From: Mycobacterium sp. Root265
GTDB lineage: Bacteria > Actinomycetota > Actinomycetes > Mycobacteriales > Mycobacteriaceae
DNA length: 64,000 nucleotides
NCBI RefSeq assembly: GCF_001428895.1
Contig: NZ_LMJA01000028.1
Location: 67,972 to 131,971 of the forward strand
Reading direction: 5' to 3'
This document shows positions 1 to 8,238 of this stretch, in pieces (within the stretch, counting starts at the first letter, position 1; every line of letters starts with the position of its first letter). The translations under genes and the position numbers were made by a program. The notes beneath the pieces were generated by a model. That model saw nothing but the letters and a program-made list of their open reading frames with translations, did not search any database and had not been told where the DNA came from.

Positions 1-640
1 ACACCGCCTCGGCCACCGAGTGGGTCACCAGCACGACGGTGGTTCCGGTCTCACGCCAGATGCGGTGCAACTCGACGTTCATCTTCTCCCGGGTGAGCGC
101 GTCGAGCGCACCGAACGGTTCGTCCATCAGCAACACACCGGGCTCGTGCAACAGCGCGCGGCACAGCGAAACACGTTGCTGCATACCACCGGACAGCTCG
201 TGCGGCAGGGCGTTCTCGAATCCGGTGAGCCCGGTCATCTCGATCAGGTAGTCGCAGCGGGCCTGGGCGGCCTTGCGGGGCATGCCGCGCATCTCGGCCT
301 GCAGCAGGATGTTGCGGCGCACCGAGCGCCACTCCAGCAGGGCGGCCCGCTGGAAGACGTAGCCGATCTCGCGCTGCGGGCCGCGCACCGCCTTGCCGCG
401 GAGCCGGACATCGCCGGAGGTGGCGTCGGTCAGACCGGCCACCACCTTGAGCAGTGTCGATTTGCCGCAGCCGGAGGGCCCTGCGATGGAGACGAATTCA
501 CCGTCGGTGACCCGCAGGCTGACGTTGTCGACGGCGGTCACGGTGGACCGTTTCGACGAGAAGGTCACGGTGAGGTTGTCGATGGTGATGGCGTCGGAGG
601 TCACGGTGGTCCTCGGTGCGGTGATGGTTGCGGAGGTCAT
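1..640 (-). CDS. ABC transporter ATP-binding protein (nitrate/sulfonate/NMT1-type), partial
   Basis: This is the cytoplasmic ATPase of the importer whose lipoprotein and permease lie just upstream. The reading frame starts at the ATG complementary to 638-640 and runs off the window, so the C-terminus is missing. About 213 residues are visible. They include Walker A (GPSGCGKST), the Q-loop (GYVFQRAALLEW), the signature motif (LSGGMQQRV), Walker B (LLMDEPFGALD) and the switch histidine (VTHSVAEAV). The YVFQ and DEPFGALDA motifs are typical of the TauB/SsuB/NrtD group rather than sugar-importer ATPases. It is the last visible gene of the permease-lipoprotein-ATPase operon, 11 bp after the lipoprotein gene. 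The substrate cannot be read from this subunit. Confidence 0.93.
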   Translation of the reverse strand, partial: MTSATITAPRTTVTSDAITIDNLTVTFSSKRSTVTAVDNVSLRVTDGEFVSIAGPSGCGKSTLLKVVAGLTDATSGDVRLRGKAVRGPQREIGYVFQRAALLEWRSVRRNILLQAEMRGMPRKAAQARCDYLIEMTGLTGFENALPHELSGGMQQRVSLCRALLHEPGVLLMDEPFGALDALTREKMNVELHRIWRETGTTVVLVTHSVAEAV

Positions 641-651
641 GGTGGGTTTCC

Positions 652-1695
652 CTATTCTCCGGCCGCGGGAACGAACGAGGAGGCCCAGTAGTCGGCCGGG
701 GCCTTGTTGGACGTGAGCAGGCCCGCCTCGTTCAGCGTGGCGATGGTCGAGGTCCAGTCCTCATCGGCGTTGGTGCCGGGGGCCTTACCGGTGGTGGCCG
801 GCGTGGTCAGCAGCGGAATGGTCTCCTGCCACTGCTGCAGCAGGACGTGCTCGGGCGGGGTCTGCGGATCCACGCCGACCATGGCCTTCGCCGCGGCCTC
901 GGGGTCTTCCTTGGCCGCCGCATAGGAAGCGCTGACGGCGTCGAGCATCGACTGGACCAGTTCGGGCTTGTCGCTGATCGTCGAATTGTGGGTGATCAGA
1001 CCGTTGCTGAAGAAGTTCAGGCCGGCATCGGAGTAGCGGAAGTAGCGCATCTCCCGTCCGCTCTTGTTGGCGATCGTCGGGCCCTGGTCGTGGGCGAAGC
1101 CGATCAGCCCGTCCACCCGGCCGGCCATCAGCGCGGCCATCTTGCCCGCGGAGTCCAGGTTCTGCTCCTTGACATCGCCGGGCGCCAGGCCGACGTCGGC
1201 GAGGAACATCGGGAAGGTGGTGGTGGGGGCGTCGCCGGCCGAGACGGCGATGGTGCGCCCGGCCAGGTCGGCCGGTTCCTCGATGCCGGAGTCGGCGAAG
1301 ACCTGCACCGCCGAGGGGGTGGTCTGCAGGAACACCCCGACACTCTTGATGTCGACGCCCTGGTCGATATTGCTCAGCACCGCGGCGGTGTCGGACCAGC
1401 CGAAGTCGACCTGCTTGCCGCCGACCGCCTGGGCGGTGCGGGTGGAGCCCTGCCCGGGATCGATGGTCAGGTCGATACCGTGCTCGGCAAAGATGCCCTC
1501 CTGCACGCCGTAGTAAAGCGGGGCGTGCTCACCGTAGGGATACCAGTTGAGCATCAGCGTGACCGGTGTCGTGCCTTCGGCGCCCTCGGCGGCCGAGTTG
1601 TTCTCGCCTGCACCTCCGCCGCCACAGGCGGCCAGGGTGAGAATGGCGGTGGTCGCGGCGACCGCGGTGGTGACGCGACGGCTGAATGAAAACAT
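652..1695 (-). CDS. ABC transporter substrate-binding lipoprotein, NMT1/THI5 family
   Basis: A 347-residue extracytoplasmic binding lipoprotein. The ATG at 1695 was chosen because it gives a full lipoprotein signal, RR at 6-7, a hydrophobic core and lipobox LAAC with Cys24, followed by a Gly-rich linker. Longer in-frame extensions upstream only shadow the permease gene. The mature protein opens with LMLNWYPYGEHAPLYYG, the hallmark of NMT1/THI5-like domains, whose members bind thiamine-pyrimidine precursors, riboflavin, sulfonates or other small organic ligands. Mid-protein it has PADLAGRTIAVSAGD, also family-typical. It is the middle gene of the importer operon. A palindromic LacI-type operator upstream of the operon ties it to the divergent catabolic genes. 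The ligand is unknown. Confidence 0.9.
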   Translation of the reverse strand: MFSFSRRVTTAVAATTAILTLAACGGGGAGENNSAAEGAEGTTPVTLMLNWYPYGEHAPLYYGVQEGIFAEHGIDLTIDPGQGSTRTAQAVGGKQVDFGWSDTAAVLSNIDQGVDIKSVGVFLQTTPSAVQVFADSGIEEPADLAGRTIAVSAGDAPTTTFPMFLADVGLAPGDVKEQNLDSAGKMAALMAGRVDGLIGFAHDQGPTIANKSGREMRYFRYSDAGLNFFSNGLITHNSTISDKPELVQSMLDAVSASYAAAKEDPEAAAKAMVGVDPQTPPEHVLLQQWQETIPLLTTPATTGKAPGTNADEDWTSTIATLNEAGLLTSNKAPADYWASSFVPAAGE

Positions 1696-1724
1696 GTGTG
1701 TCTCCTGATCGGGTTTCGGAAGGG

Positions 1725-2600
1725 TCAGACCGCGGTGGAGGCGGAGTTGGAGGTCCGGCGTGAGGCGTGCCAGGGGATGAGGAGCTTCTCGGCGATCTCG
1801 ATGATCGCGAACAACACGATCCCGAGCAGCGACATGATGATCAGCGCGGCGAAAAGCATTGCGGTGTCCAGGCTTCCGTTGGCCTGCAGAATGACGTAGC
1901 CGAGACCTTCGTTGGCGCCCACGAATTCGCCGACCACCGCACCGGTGACGGCCAGGGTGGCGGCCACCTTGAGCCCGGACATCAGCTGCGGCAGCGAGGC
2001 GGGGAAGCGGACCTTCATGAAGGTCCGGAACTTGCTGGCACCCATGGTCGAGGTGAGTTCCAGGATCTCCGGGTCCACCGAACGCAGGCCGGCCAGCCCG
2101 GAGATGACGATGGGGAAGAAGGCCATCAGCACGGCGACCAGGATCTTGGGGGAGGGGCCGAAACCGAGCCACACGATGAACAGTGGTGCGATGGCGATCT
2201 TCGGAATCACCTGGGCGAACAGGATGAGCGGGTAGACGGTCTTCTCGAAGCTCGACGAGTAGATCATCATCACCGCGAAGAAGATGCCGACCACGGTGGC
2301 GATGACGAAGCCGATCACCGTCTCCCAGGTGGTCACCCAGGTGTTCTGGGCGAGGTAGGCGGCGTTCTGCTGTGCCGCCGCCCAGGTGTCTCCGGGGGAC
2401 GGCAGGATGTAGGGCGCGACGAGTTCGGCCTCGGTGGCGGCCCACCAGCCGGCCAGGAGCGCGACGACCAGCACGACGGGTCGCCACAGGTTGGCCGCGG
2501 TGCGGCGCGGGGAGAAGGACCAACGTGCTCGTGGGGGTGCCGGCCGGGAGGCCGGGCCGGAGTCCGGTGACTGGACGCGGGCCGATGCGGTGACCGCCAT
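1725..2600 (-). CDS. ABC transporter permease (SsuC/TauC/ThiX-like)
   Basis: A 291-residue integral membrane permease and the first gene of the importer operon. After about 40 hydrophilic residues there are about six membrane segments, beginning with WRPVVLVVALLAGWWAA. The EAA loop that contacts the ATPase is visible as ELTSTMGASKFRTFMKVRFPA. The family is BPD_transp_1 of the nitrate/sulfonate/NMT1 type, usually 250-290 residues. The lipoprotein gene follows after 29 bp. The start at 2600 lies 48 bp downstream of the palindrome at 2649-2662, which recurs exactly in front of the catabolic operon at 3952, so the importer is probably co-regulated with it by the LacI protein. Confidence 0.92.
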   Translation of the reverse strand: MAVTASARVQSPDSGPASRPAPPRARWSFSPRRTAANLWRPVVLVVALLAGWWAATEAELVAPYILPSPGDTWAAAQQNAAYLAQNTWVTTWETVIGFVIATVVGIFFAVMMIYSSSFEKTVYPLILFAQVIPKIAIAPLFIVWLGFGPSPKILVAVLMAFFPIVISGLAGLRSVDPEILELTSTMGASKFRTFMKVRFPASLPQLMSGLKVAATLAVTGAVVGEFVGANEGLGYVILQANGSLDTAMLFAALIIMSLLGIVLFAIIEIAEKLLIPWHASRRTSNSASTAV

Positions 2601-2648
2601 GGATTGTCCTCAAGGTCGCAGTGGAACGGGTCTGATGTCCACCCGTTG

Positions 2649-2662
2649 GGAATGCGCTTTCC
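2649..2662. promoter_or_regulatory. Predicted LacI-family operator, importer side
   Basis: GGAATGCGCTTTCC, the exact reverse complement of the 14-mer at 3829-3842. Six of its seven base pairs are symmetric around a central CG, as in LacI-family operators. It sits between the divergent permease gene (start 2600) and the end of the lacI-type gene (2735). Confidence 0.7.
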
Positions 2663-2734
2663 GAAGCGAATCCGACACTAACGTGACCTGGCGCACACTG
2701 TCAACCAAGAGGTGACCCGTGCCTGAAGATCCAC

Positions 2735-3766
2735 TCAGCCAAGGCGCGTGCTGTCCCGCAGCACGATCCGCCCCGGGATCCGTTCCCGCAGGTCATCGGC
2801 ATCGGTGTCGATACGCAACGCCAATTCGACTGCGCGCGCGCCGATCTCCTCCAGCGGCAGCGCGACCGTGGTCAGGCTGGGGGTGTGGTCGCGCAGTGTC
2901 GGGATGTCGTCGAAACCGGCGATGCACACGTCGCGCGGCACGCTGAGGCCCTGCTCGCGCCAGGCGGCGATGGCCCCGATGGCCATCACGTCGGTGACCG
3001 CGAACACGCAGACCGGTTCGCGGGTGCCGCCGGGGCTGAGGTCGAGCGCGGCAGCGAGCCGGCGGGCGGCGGAATGGCCCCCGTCGCGGGTGAAGTCTCC
3101 GGACACCTCCACCAGCGTGGTCAGCCCGTGTCTGCCCAGCGCCTCGGTGAAACCGTTGCGGCGGTCCACCGAGGTCCGGATGTTTCCGGGCCCGCCGATC
3201 ACGGCGAACTGCCGGTGCCCGGCGGCCACCAGTGCATCGGCCAATTCGCTTGAGGCAAAGTGATTTTCCGGCTCGACGGCGCCGCCGAAGGCCAGTGGCT
3301 GCCCGATCACGACCACCCGCCCGCCGTTGGCGCGGTAGTGGCCGAACTCGGCTTCGAGTTCGCGGTCCAGGTCGCCGCTCTGCCGGGAGCCCGCGAGCAC
3401 GATGGCGTCGGCGCGGTGGGCGATGAAGGTGCTGACGGATTCCCGCTCGATGTCAAAGTCGCGGTCGGTGCCGGCCAGCAGCACCTGCTTGCGGGCGGCG
3501 CGGGCGGCGGACTGCACACCGCGCGCGATCGAGGAGAAGTACGGGTCGGCGATATCGTGCACGATCAGCCCGAGTAATCCGGTGGAGGCCCGCGCCAACG
3601 CCTGTGCCTGCGCGTTCGGCACATAGCCGAGCTCACGCGCCGCGGTGCGCACCCGATCGGCAACCCCCTCGCCGGGAACCCGATTCGAGCCGTTGAGCAC
3701 GCGTGATGCGGTGGCCTGGGAGACCCCGGCCCGCGTTGCCACGTCCAGCAGAGTGACCGCCGCCAT
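2735..3766 (-). CDS. LacI-family transcriptional regulator
   Basis: A 343-residue repressor. The N-terminal helix-turn-helix reads TLLDVATRAGVSQATASRVLNG (residues about 4-25), with the hinge AQALARASTGLLGLIV after it. A periplasmic-binding-protein-like effector domain follows, containing DIADPYFSSIARGVQ and FDDIPTLRDHTPSLTTV. The ATG at 3766 was chosen because the HTH begins at once and a GGGAG lies just upstream; the longer frame reading to 3961 would cross the operator. It lies between the importer operon and the divergent catabolic operon, and identical palindromes precede both. It therefore most likely represses both until the substrate or an intermediate binds. The effector is unknown. 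Confidence 0.93.
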   Translation of the reverse strand: MAAVTLLDVATRAGVSQATASRVLNGSNRVPGEGVADRVRTAARELGYVPNAQAQALARASTGLLGLIVHDIADPYFSSIARGVQSAARAARKQVLLAGTDRDFDIERESVSTFIAHRADAIVLAGSRQSGDLDRELEAEFGHYRANGGRVVVIGQPLAFGGAVEPENHFASSELADALVAAGHRQFAVIGGPGNIRTSVDRRNGFTEALGRHGLTTLVEVSGDFTRDGGHSAARRLAAALDLSPGGTREPVCVFAVTDVMAIGAIAAWREQGLSVPRDVCIAGFDDIPTLRDHTPSLTTVALPLEEIGARAVELALRIDTDADDLRERIPGRIVLRDSTRLG

Positions 3767-3828
3767 GCCCGCTCCCGCCCTTGTCGCCGAACCCCGGGGT
3801 TGACCGGAGCGCTCGCACAGCTTACCTT

Positions 3829-3842
3829 GGAAAGCGCATTCC
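3829..3842. promoter_or_regulatory. Predicted LacI-family operator, catabolic operon side
   Basis: GGAAAGCGCATTCC, identical (inverted) to 2649-2662. It lies in the 185-bp gap between the divergent lacI-type gene (start 3766) and the dehydrogenase gene (start 3952). It could therefore control both the catabolic operon and the regulator itself. Confidence 0.72.
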
Positions 3843-3951
3843 GAAGTGCTGACGGCGCCGCCGACTCCGTGACGAGTTCGGTGGGGGCGCCGGATCCCCT
3901 GTTCGCAACGTCCCGATAAGACGCCGTCTTCATCAGACAAGGAATTCGCAC

Positions 3952-5118
3952 ATGCCTGCATCTCCCGAAACGCCTCGCCGCACGCTGCGCATCGCCATGA
4001 ACGGCGTGACCGGCCGGATGGGCTACCGCCAGCACCTGCTGCGCTCCATCCTCCCGTTGCGCGAGACCGGCCTGCTGCTCGAAGACGGCACCCGTGTCGA
4101 CGTGGAGCCGATCCTCGTCGGGCGCAACGCCGAGAAGATCGCCGACCTCGCCGCCGAGCACGGCATCGACGCCTGGACCACCGACACCGCCTCCGTGATC
4201 GCCGACCCGACCGTCGACGTGTACTTCGACGCGCAGGTCACCTCGCGGCGGATGGAGGCGCTCTCCGGCGCCATCAAGGCCGGCAAGCACGTCTACACGG
4301 AGAAACCGACGGCCGAAACGCTCACCGAGGCAATCGAACTCGCTCGTATGGCGGAGAACGCCGGGGTGGTGGCCGGGGTGGTACACGACAAGCTGTACCT
4401 GCCGGGTCTGGTCAAACTGCGCAGACTCATCGACGAAGGCTTCTTCGGGCGCATCCTGTCGATGCGCGGCGAGTTCGGCTACTGGGTGTTCGAGGGCGAC
4501 GGCCAGCCCGCCCAGCGGCCCAGCTGGAACTACCGCGCCGAGGACGGCGGCGGTATCACCGTCGACATGTTCTGCCACTGGAACTACGTGATGGAGGGCC
4601 TGCTCGGCACCGTGCAGTCGGTGACCGCGCGCACCGCCACCCACATCCCGACCCGCTGGGACGAGCAGGGCAACGCCTACAAGGCGACCGCCGACGACGC
4701 CGCCTACGGCATCTTCGAGATCGAAGGCGGCGTCATCGCCCAGATCAACTCATCCTGGGCGGTCCGGGTACACCGCGACGAACTCGTCGAGTTCCAGATC
4801 GACGGCACGCACGGCTCGGCGGTCGCCGGGTTGCGCGGCTGCGTGGCACAGCAACGTGCCCACACCCCGAAACCGGTGTGGAATCCCGACCTTCCGGTCA
4901 CCGAGAAATTCCGCGACCAGTGGCTCGACGTCCCGGCCAACGCCGACCTCGACAACGGCTTCAAATTGCAGTGGGAGGAATACCTGCGCGATGTCGTCGC
5001 AGGACGGTCCCACCGTTTCGGCCTGCTGTCCGCCGCCCGCGGTGTGCAATTGGCCGAACTCGGCCTGCGCAGCTCCGTCGAAGGACGCCGCCTGGATGTC
5101 CCGGAGATCGTGCTGTGA
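3952..5118 (+). CDS. Gfo/Idh/MocA-family oxidoreductase
   Basis: A 388-residue cytoplasmic NAD(P)-dependent dehydrogenase, predicted to oxidise a sugar, polyol or sugar acid. The N-terminal Rossmann fold carries GVTGRMG near residues 19-25. The catalytic KHVYTEKPTA (EKP motif) is near residue 115 and a GGITVDMFCHWNY active-site segment near residue 203. Family members are usually 330-400 residues. It is the first gene of a four-gene operon in which every junction is a 4-bp stop-start overlap, so the four enzymes are probably made in fixed ratio. A LacI-type operator lies 110 bp upstream. The nearest functional subfamily is not recognisable from the sequence, so the substrate is left open. Confidence 0.9.
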   Translation: MPASPETPRRTLRIAMNGVTGRMGYRQHLLRSILPLRETGLLLEDGTRVDVEPILVGRNAEKIADLAAEHGIDAWTTDTASVIADPTVDVYFDAQVTSRRMEALSGAIKAGKHVYTEKPTAETLTEAIELARMAENAGVVAGVVHDKLYLPGLVKLRRLIDEGFFGRILSMRGEFGYWVFEGDGQPAQRPSWNYRAEDGGGITVDMFCHWNYVMEGLLGTVQSVTARTATHIPTRWDEQGNAYKATADDAAYGIFEIEGGVIAQINSSWAVRVHRDELVEFQIDGTHGSAVAGLRGCVAQQRAHTPKPVWNPDLPVTEKFRDQWLDVPANADLDNGFKLQWEEYLRDVVAGRSHRFGLLSAARGVQLAELGLRSSVEGRRLDVPEIVL

Positions 5119-6311
5119 CCGCCACGATCCGAGCCGGCGACACCGCGCTGCGGCTGCCGATCGACGGTGCGCTGCGTACCCACGTCCTGGGTGAGCCCGG
5201 TCCGTGGCGGCGGCCCGGCGGTCCGATCACCTCCCGGATCGCTTACGCGGCAGCCCATGTCGTTCCCAAGGCCACCGCCGACAGCAGCCCCGGCGCGCCC
5301 GCCGACCTGGACTGGGACATCACCATGGCCTACCGCCACGAGCTGTGGTCCTACGGACTGGGCGTGGCCGACGCGATGGACACCGCGCAACGCGGGATGG
5401 GACTGGACTGGGCCGCCACCCGCGAGCTGATCGCGCGCAGCGGCCGGGAAGCCGCCGCGGTGGGCGGACGGCTCTCCTGCGGCGCCGGTACCGACCAGCT
5501 GGTCACTGCCGACCTCCCGGCCGGGGCGGCGGGGCTGGCCGCCATCACCGATGCCTACCGGGCGCAGATCGAGGTGGTGCGCGACGCGGGTGCCCAGGTG
5601 ATCCTGATGGCCTCCCGGGCCCTGGCCACGGTTGCCGAGTCACCAGCGGACTATCTGTCGGTGTACGGCACGCTGCTCGCAGAGGTGGACCGACCGGTGA
5701 TCCTGCACTGGCTGGGGGACATGTTCGACCCGGCGCTGCGCGGCTACTGGGGCAGTGCCGATATCGACTCGGCGACAGCAACCTTCCGCGAGCTCATCGA
5801 AACCCACGCCGACAAGGTCGACGGCGTCAAGGTGTCGCTGCTGGACGCAGGACACGAGGTGGCGTTGCGCCGCGCGCTGCCCGCCGGGGTCCGGCTCTAC
5901 ACCGGAGACGATTTCAACTATCCCGAGCTGATCATCGGTGACCAGGCCGGGCATTCGGATGCCCTGCTGGGCATCTTCGCCGCCATCTACCCCGCGGCCT
6001 CGACCGCCCTGCAGGAACTCGATGCCGGTGACAGTGCGCGGGCGCACGAGATCCTGGCGTCCACCCAGGAACTGGGCAGGCACATCTTCGCCGCGCCGAC
6101 CTATTACTACAAGACCGGGATCGCCTTCCTGTCCTGGCTCAACGGTCACCAGCCCGGGTTCTCGATGGTCAACGGACTGGCGTCCGGCCGGTCGGTGGGG
6201 CACCTGTGCCGGCTCTTCGTGCTCGCCGACCGTGCCGGCCTGCTCGCCGATCCCGCGCTGGCCGCCGCGCGGATGCGCACCTATCTCGCACTGAACGGAG
6301 TCCACGGATGA
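5115..6311 (+). CDS. DUF993 family protein (DHDPS-like TIM barrel), predicted aldolase or lyase
   Basis: A 398-residue protein of the DUF993 family, which belongs to the dihydrodipicolinate-synthase-like TIM barrels. The GTG start at 5115 overlaps the preceding stop (GTGA); the longer in-frame reading from 4878 only shadows the dehydrogenase. Visible segments include LDWDITMAYRHELWSYGLGVADAMDT, TDAYRAQIEVVRDAGAQVILMASRAL, RPVILHWLGDMFDP, KVDGVKVSLLD and TGDDFNYPELI. The VDGVKVS lysine is placed like the Schiff-base lysine of DHDPS/NAL aldolases, so a retro-aldol or dehydratase role on the product of the preceding dehydrogenase is plausible. That is inference; to my knowledge no biochemical function is established for the family. 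Confidence 0.82.
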   Translation: MTATIRAGDTALRLPIDGALRTHVLGEPGPWRRPGGPITSRIAYAAAHVVPKATADSSPGAPADLDWDITMAYRHELWSYGLGVADAMDTAQRGMGLDWAATRELIARSGREAAAVGGRLSCGAGTDQLVTADLPAGAAGLAAITDAYRAQIEVVRDAGAQVILMASRALATVAESPADYLSVYGTLLAEVDRPVILHWLGDMFDPALRGYWGSADIDSATATFRELIETHADKVDGVKVSLLDAGHEVALRRALPAGVRLYTGDDFNYPELIIGDQAGHSDALLGIFAAIYPAASTALQELDAGDSARAHEILASTQELGRHIFAAPTYYYKTGIAFLSWLNGHQPGFSMVNGLASGRSVGHLCRLFVLADRAGLLADPALAAARMRTYLALNGVHG

Positions 6312-7138
6312 GCGCAACCTTCGCGCGGTTGTCACTGAACACCATGACGACGAAGTCCTGGAACCTGCGCCAGGCGGTCGAGGCGACCGCGGCGGCCGGC
6401 CTGCCCGCGATCGGGTTGTGGCGCGACAGGGTCGCCGAGGCCGGTGTGGACGAAGCGGCGAAGCTGGTACGTGACAACGGTCTTCGGGTGTCCAGCCTGT
6501 GCCGCGGCGGGTTCCTCACCGGAGTCGGGGACGGTGAGGCCGCACTCGCGGACAATCGCCGGGCCATCGATGAAGCCGCCACCCTGGGCGCACCGGAGCT
6601 GATCATGGTCGCCGGCGGCATCCCCGATCGCGATCTGCCCGGTGCGCGCGCCCGGTTGGCCGACCGGTTGGCCGCATTGGTTCCGTACGCCGCCGAGCGC
6701 GACGTGCGACTGGCGCTGGAGCCCCTGCATCCGGTGTTCTGCGCCGACCGTGCGGTGATCTCGACGCTGGGTCAGGCGCTGGCACTGGCCGCACCGCACC
6801 CGGCCACCGCGGTAGGGGTGGTTGTGGACACCTTCCACGTCTGGTGGGATCCGGATCTGGCGACGGGGATCGCGGCCGCCGGCGCGCAGGGCCGCATCAG
6901 TTCCTTCCAGATCTGCGACTGGCTGGTCCCGATGGCCGCCGACCCGCTGGTATCCCGCGGGATGATGGGCGACGGCGTCATCGACTTCGGCGCTGTCGCC
7001 GCACTGGTGACCGCCGCCGGGTACGACGGCGATATCGAGGTGGAGATCTTCAACGAGGAGGTCTGGGCGACCGACGGTCACACCGTGCTGGACACCATGA
7101 AGAACAGGTACCGCGACCTGGTGCTGCCCGGGCTGTGA
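6308..7138 (+). CDS. Sugar phosphate isomerase/epimerase-like TIM-barrel protein
   Basis: A 276-residue AP-endonuclease-2/xylose-isomerase-like TIM barrel. The ATG at 6308 overlaps the previous stop (ATGA). Metal-ligand segments of this superfamily are visible: LALEPLHP (Glu and His), VVDTFHVWWDP (Asp, His), SSFQICDW and DIEVEIFNEEVW (C-terminal Glu). Relatives include IolE/IolI, hydroxypyruvate isomerase and the KguE group, so it probably isomerises or epimerises a keto-sugar or keto-acid intermediate, or removes a labile one. It is the third gene of the coupled operon, between the DUF993 protein and glycerate kinase. The exact substrate is not predictable. Confidence 0.88.
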   Translation: MSATFARLSLNTMTTKSWNLRQAVEATAAAGLPAIGLWRDRVAEAGVDEAAKLVRDNGLRVSSLCRGGFLTGVGDGEAALADNRRAIDEAATLGAPELIMVAGGIPDRDLPGARARLADRLAALVPYAAERDVRLALEPLHPVFCADRAVISTLGQALALAAPHPATAVGVVVDTFHVWWDPDLATGIAAAGAQGRISSFQICDWLVPMAADPLVSRGMMGDGVIDFGAVAALVTAAGYDGDIEVEIFNEEVWATDGHTVLDTMKNRYRDLVLPGL

Positions 7139-8238
7139 AGGTCCTGATCGCCCCGGACTCGTTCAAGGGGACCGCCTCGGCCACCGAGGTGGCCGAGGCG
7201 CTCGCCCAGGGTTGGTCGGGGGTGTACCCCCATGATCACGTCATCGCACTGCCACAGGCCGATGGCGGCGAGGGCACGCTGGAAGCGGTTGCGGCGTCGG
7301 GGGTTTGGCGGTGGCACCAGAGCGAGGTCGACGGCCCGGACGGCCGGCCGGTGTCCGCACGCTGGCTTCTCGACCACGACGGGCAACGCGCCGTCATCGA
7401 GCTTGCCGAACCCTCCGGGATCGCGTTGCTGGACCGGCTGGAACCCTGGCGGGCCGACACCCACGGACTGGGCCGGCTCATCGGCACCGCGCTGGCCGCC
7501 GGTGTCCGGTCGGTGCAGATCGGGCTGGGCGGCTCGGCCAGTACCGACGGCGGTGCCGGCGCCCTGATGGCGCTGGGTCTCAAGGCCTTCGATGTGTCGG
7601 GCCGACCGATCGACCGTGGGGCGCACGGACTTCGCACCGTCGCATACGTCGACACCGACGGCCTGGCCCCGCTGCCCCCGGACGGTGTCGAGTTGCTGGT
7701 CGACACCGCGGCCCCGCTGCGTGGCCCACAGGGTGCCGCGGCGGTGTTCGGGCCGCAGAAGGGTGCGACACCGGCCGACGTCGAGCAGCTCGATGACGGC
7801 CTCATCCGGTGGGCCCGGATCCTGAATGCCGCAGGCCTGGAAGCCGACCCGGGCACCCCCGGCGCCGGCGCGGCCGGTGGTGCGGGCTTCGGCCTGATGG
7901 CCTGGGGTGCCGCAGCGACATCCGGTGCACAGCGCATCGCGGAACTCACCGGCCTGGAGGCCCAACTCGCGACGGCCGACCTGGTGCTCACCGGGGAGGG
8001 ACGTTTCGACGGCACTTCATGGACCGGCAAGCTCGTCGGCCACGTACTTGACGCGGCCGCCCGCCACGAGGTGCCCGCCGTGGTGGTGGCCGGGCAGGTC
8101 GCGGCGCGATGCGAAGTGCCGACGGTGTCCCTCACCGATATCGCGGGGTCGCCGGGGGCCGCGATGACCGACCCGCTGCACTGGCTGCGCGCAGCGGGTT
8201 CGGTGGCGGCGCGACGATTCGCCGGGACGATTCAGTAG
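7135..8238 (+). CDS. Glycerate kinase (GarK/GlxK type)
   Basis: A 367-residue kinase of the glycerate kinase type I family, which makes 2-phosphoglycerate from D-glycerate and ATP and so feeds glycolysis. The GTG at 7135 overlaps the preceding stop (GTGA). Family motifs are [19 protein letters not shown] at the N-terminus, [19 protein letters not shown] near residue 130 and [19 protein letters not shown] near residue 285. It is the last gene of the LacI-controlled operon. Its presence is the strongest hint that the upstream enzymes release glycerate. Its 3' end overlaps the 3' end of the convergent deoC by 7 bp. Confidence 0.93.
   Translation: MKVLIAPDSFKGTASATEVAEALAQGWSGVYPHDHVIALPQADGGEGTLEAVAASGVWRWHQSEVDGPDGRPVSARWLLDHDGQRAVIELAEPSGIALLDRLEPWRADTHGLGRLIGTALAAGVRSVQIGLGGSASTDGGAGALMALGLKAFDVSGRPIDRGAHGLRTVAYVDTDGLAPLPPDGVELLVDTAAPLRGPQGAAAVFGPQKGATPADVEQLDDGLIRWARILNAAGLEADPGTPGAGAAGGAGFGLMAWGAAATSGAQRIAELTGLEAQLATADLVLTGEGRFDGTSWTGKLVGHVLDAAARHEVPAVVVAGQVAARCEVPTVSLTDIAGSPGAAMTDPLHWLRAAGSVAARRFAGTIQ

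Noticed and set aside
652-2613. 653-residue minus-strand frame covering the lipoprotein and permease genes
   Set aside because: Its first half is Arg/Gly-rich shadow of the permease frame; the real lipoprotein starts at the ATG at 1695 with a signal peptide.
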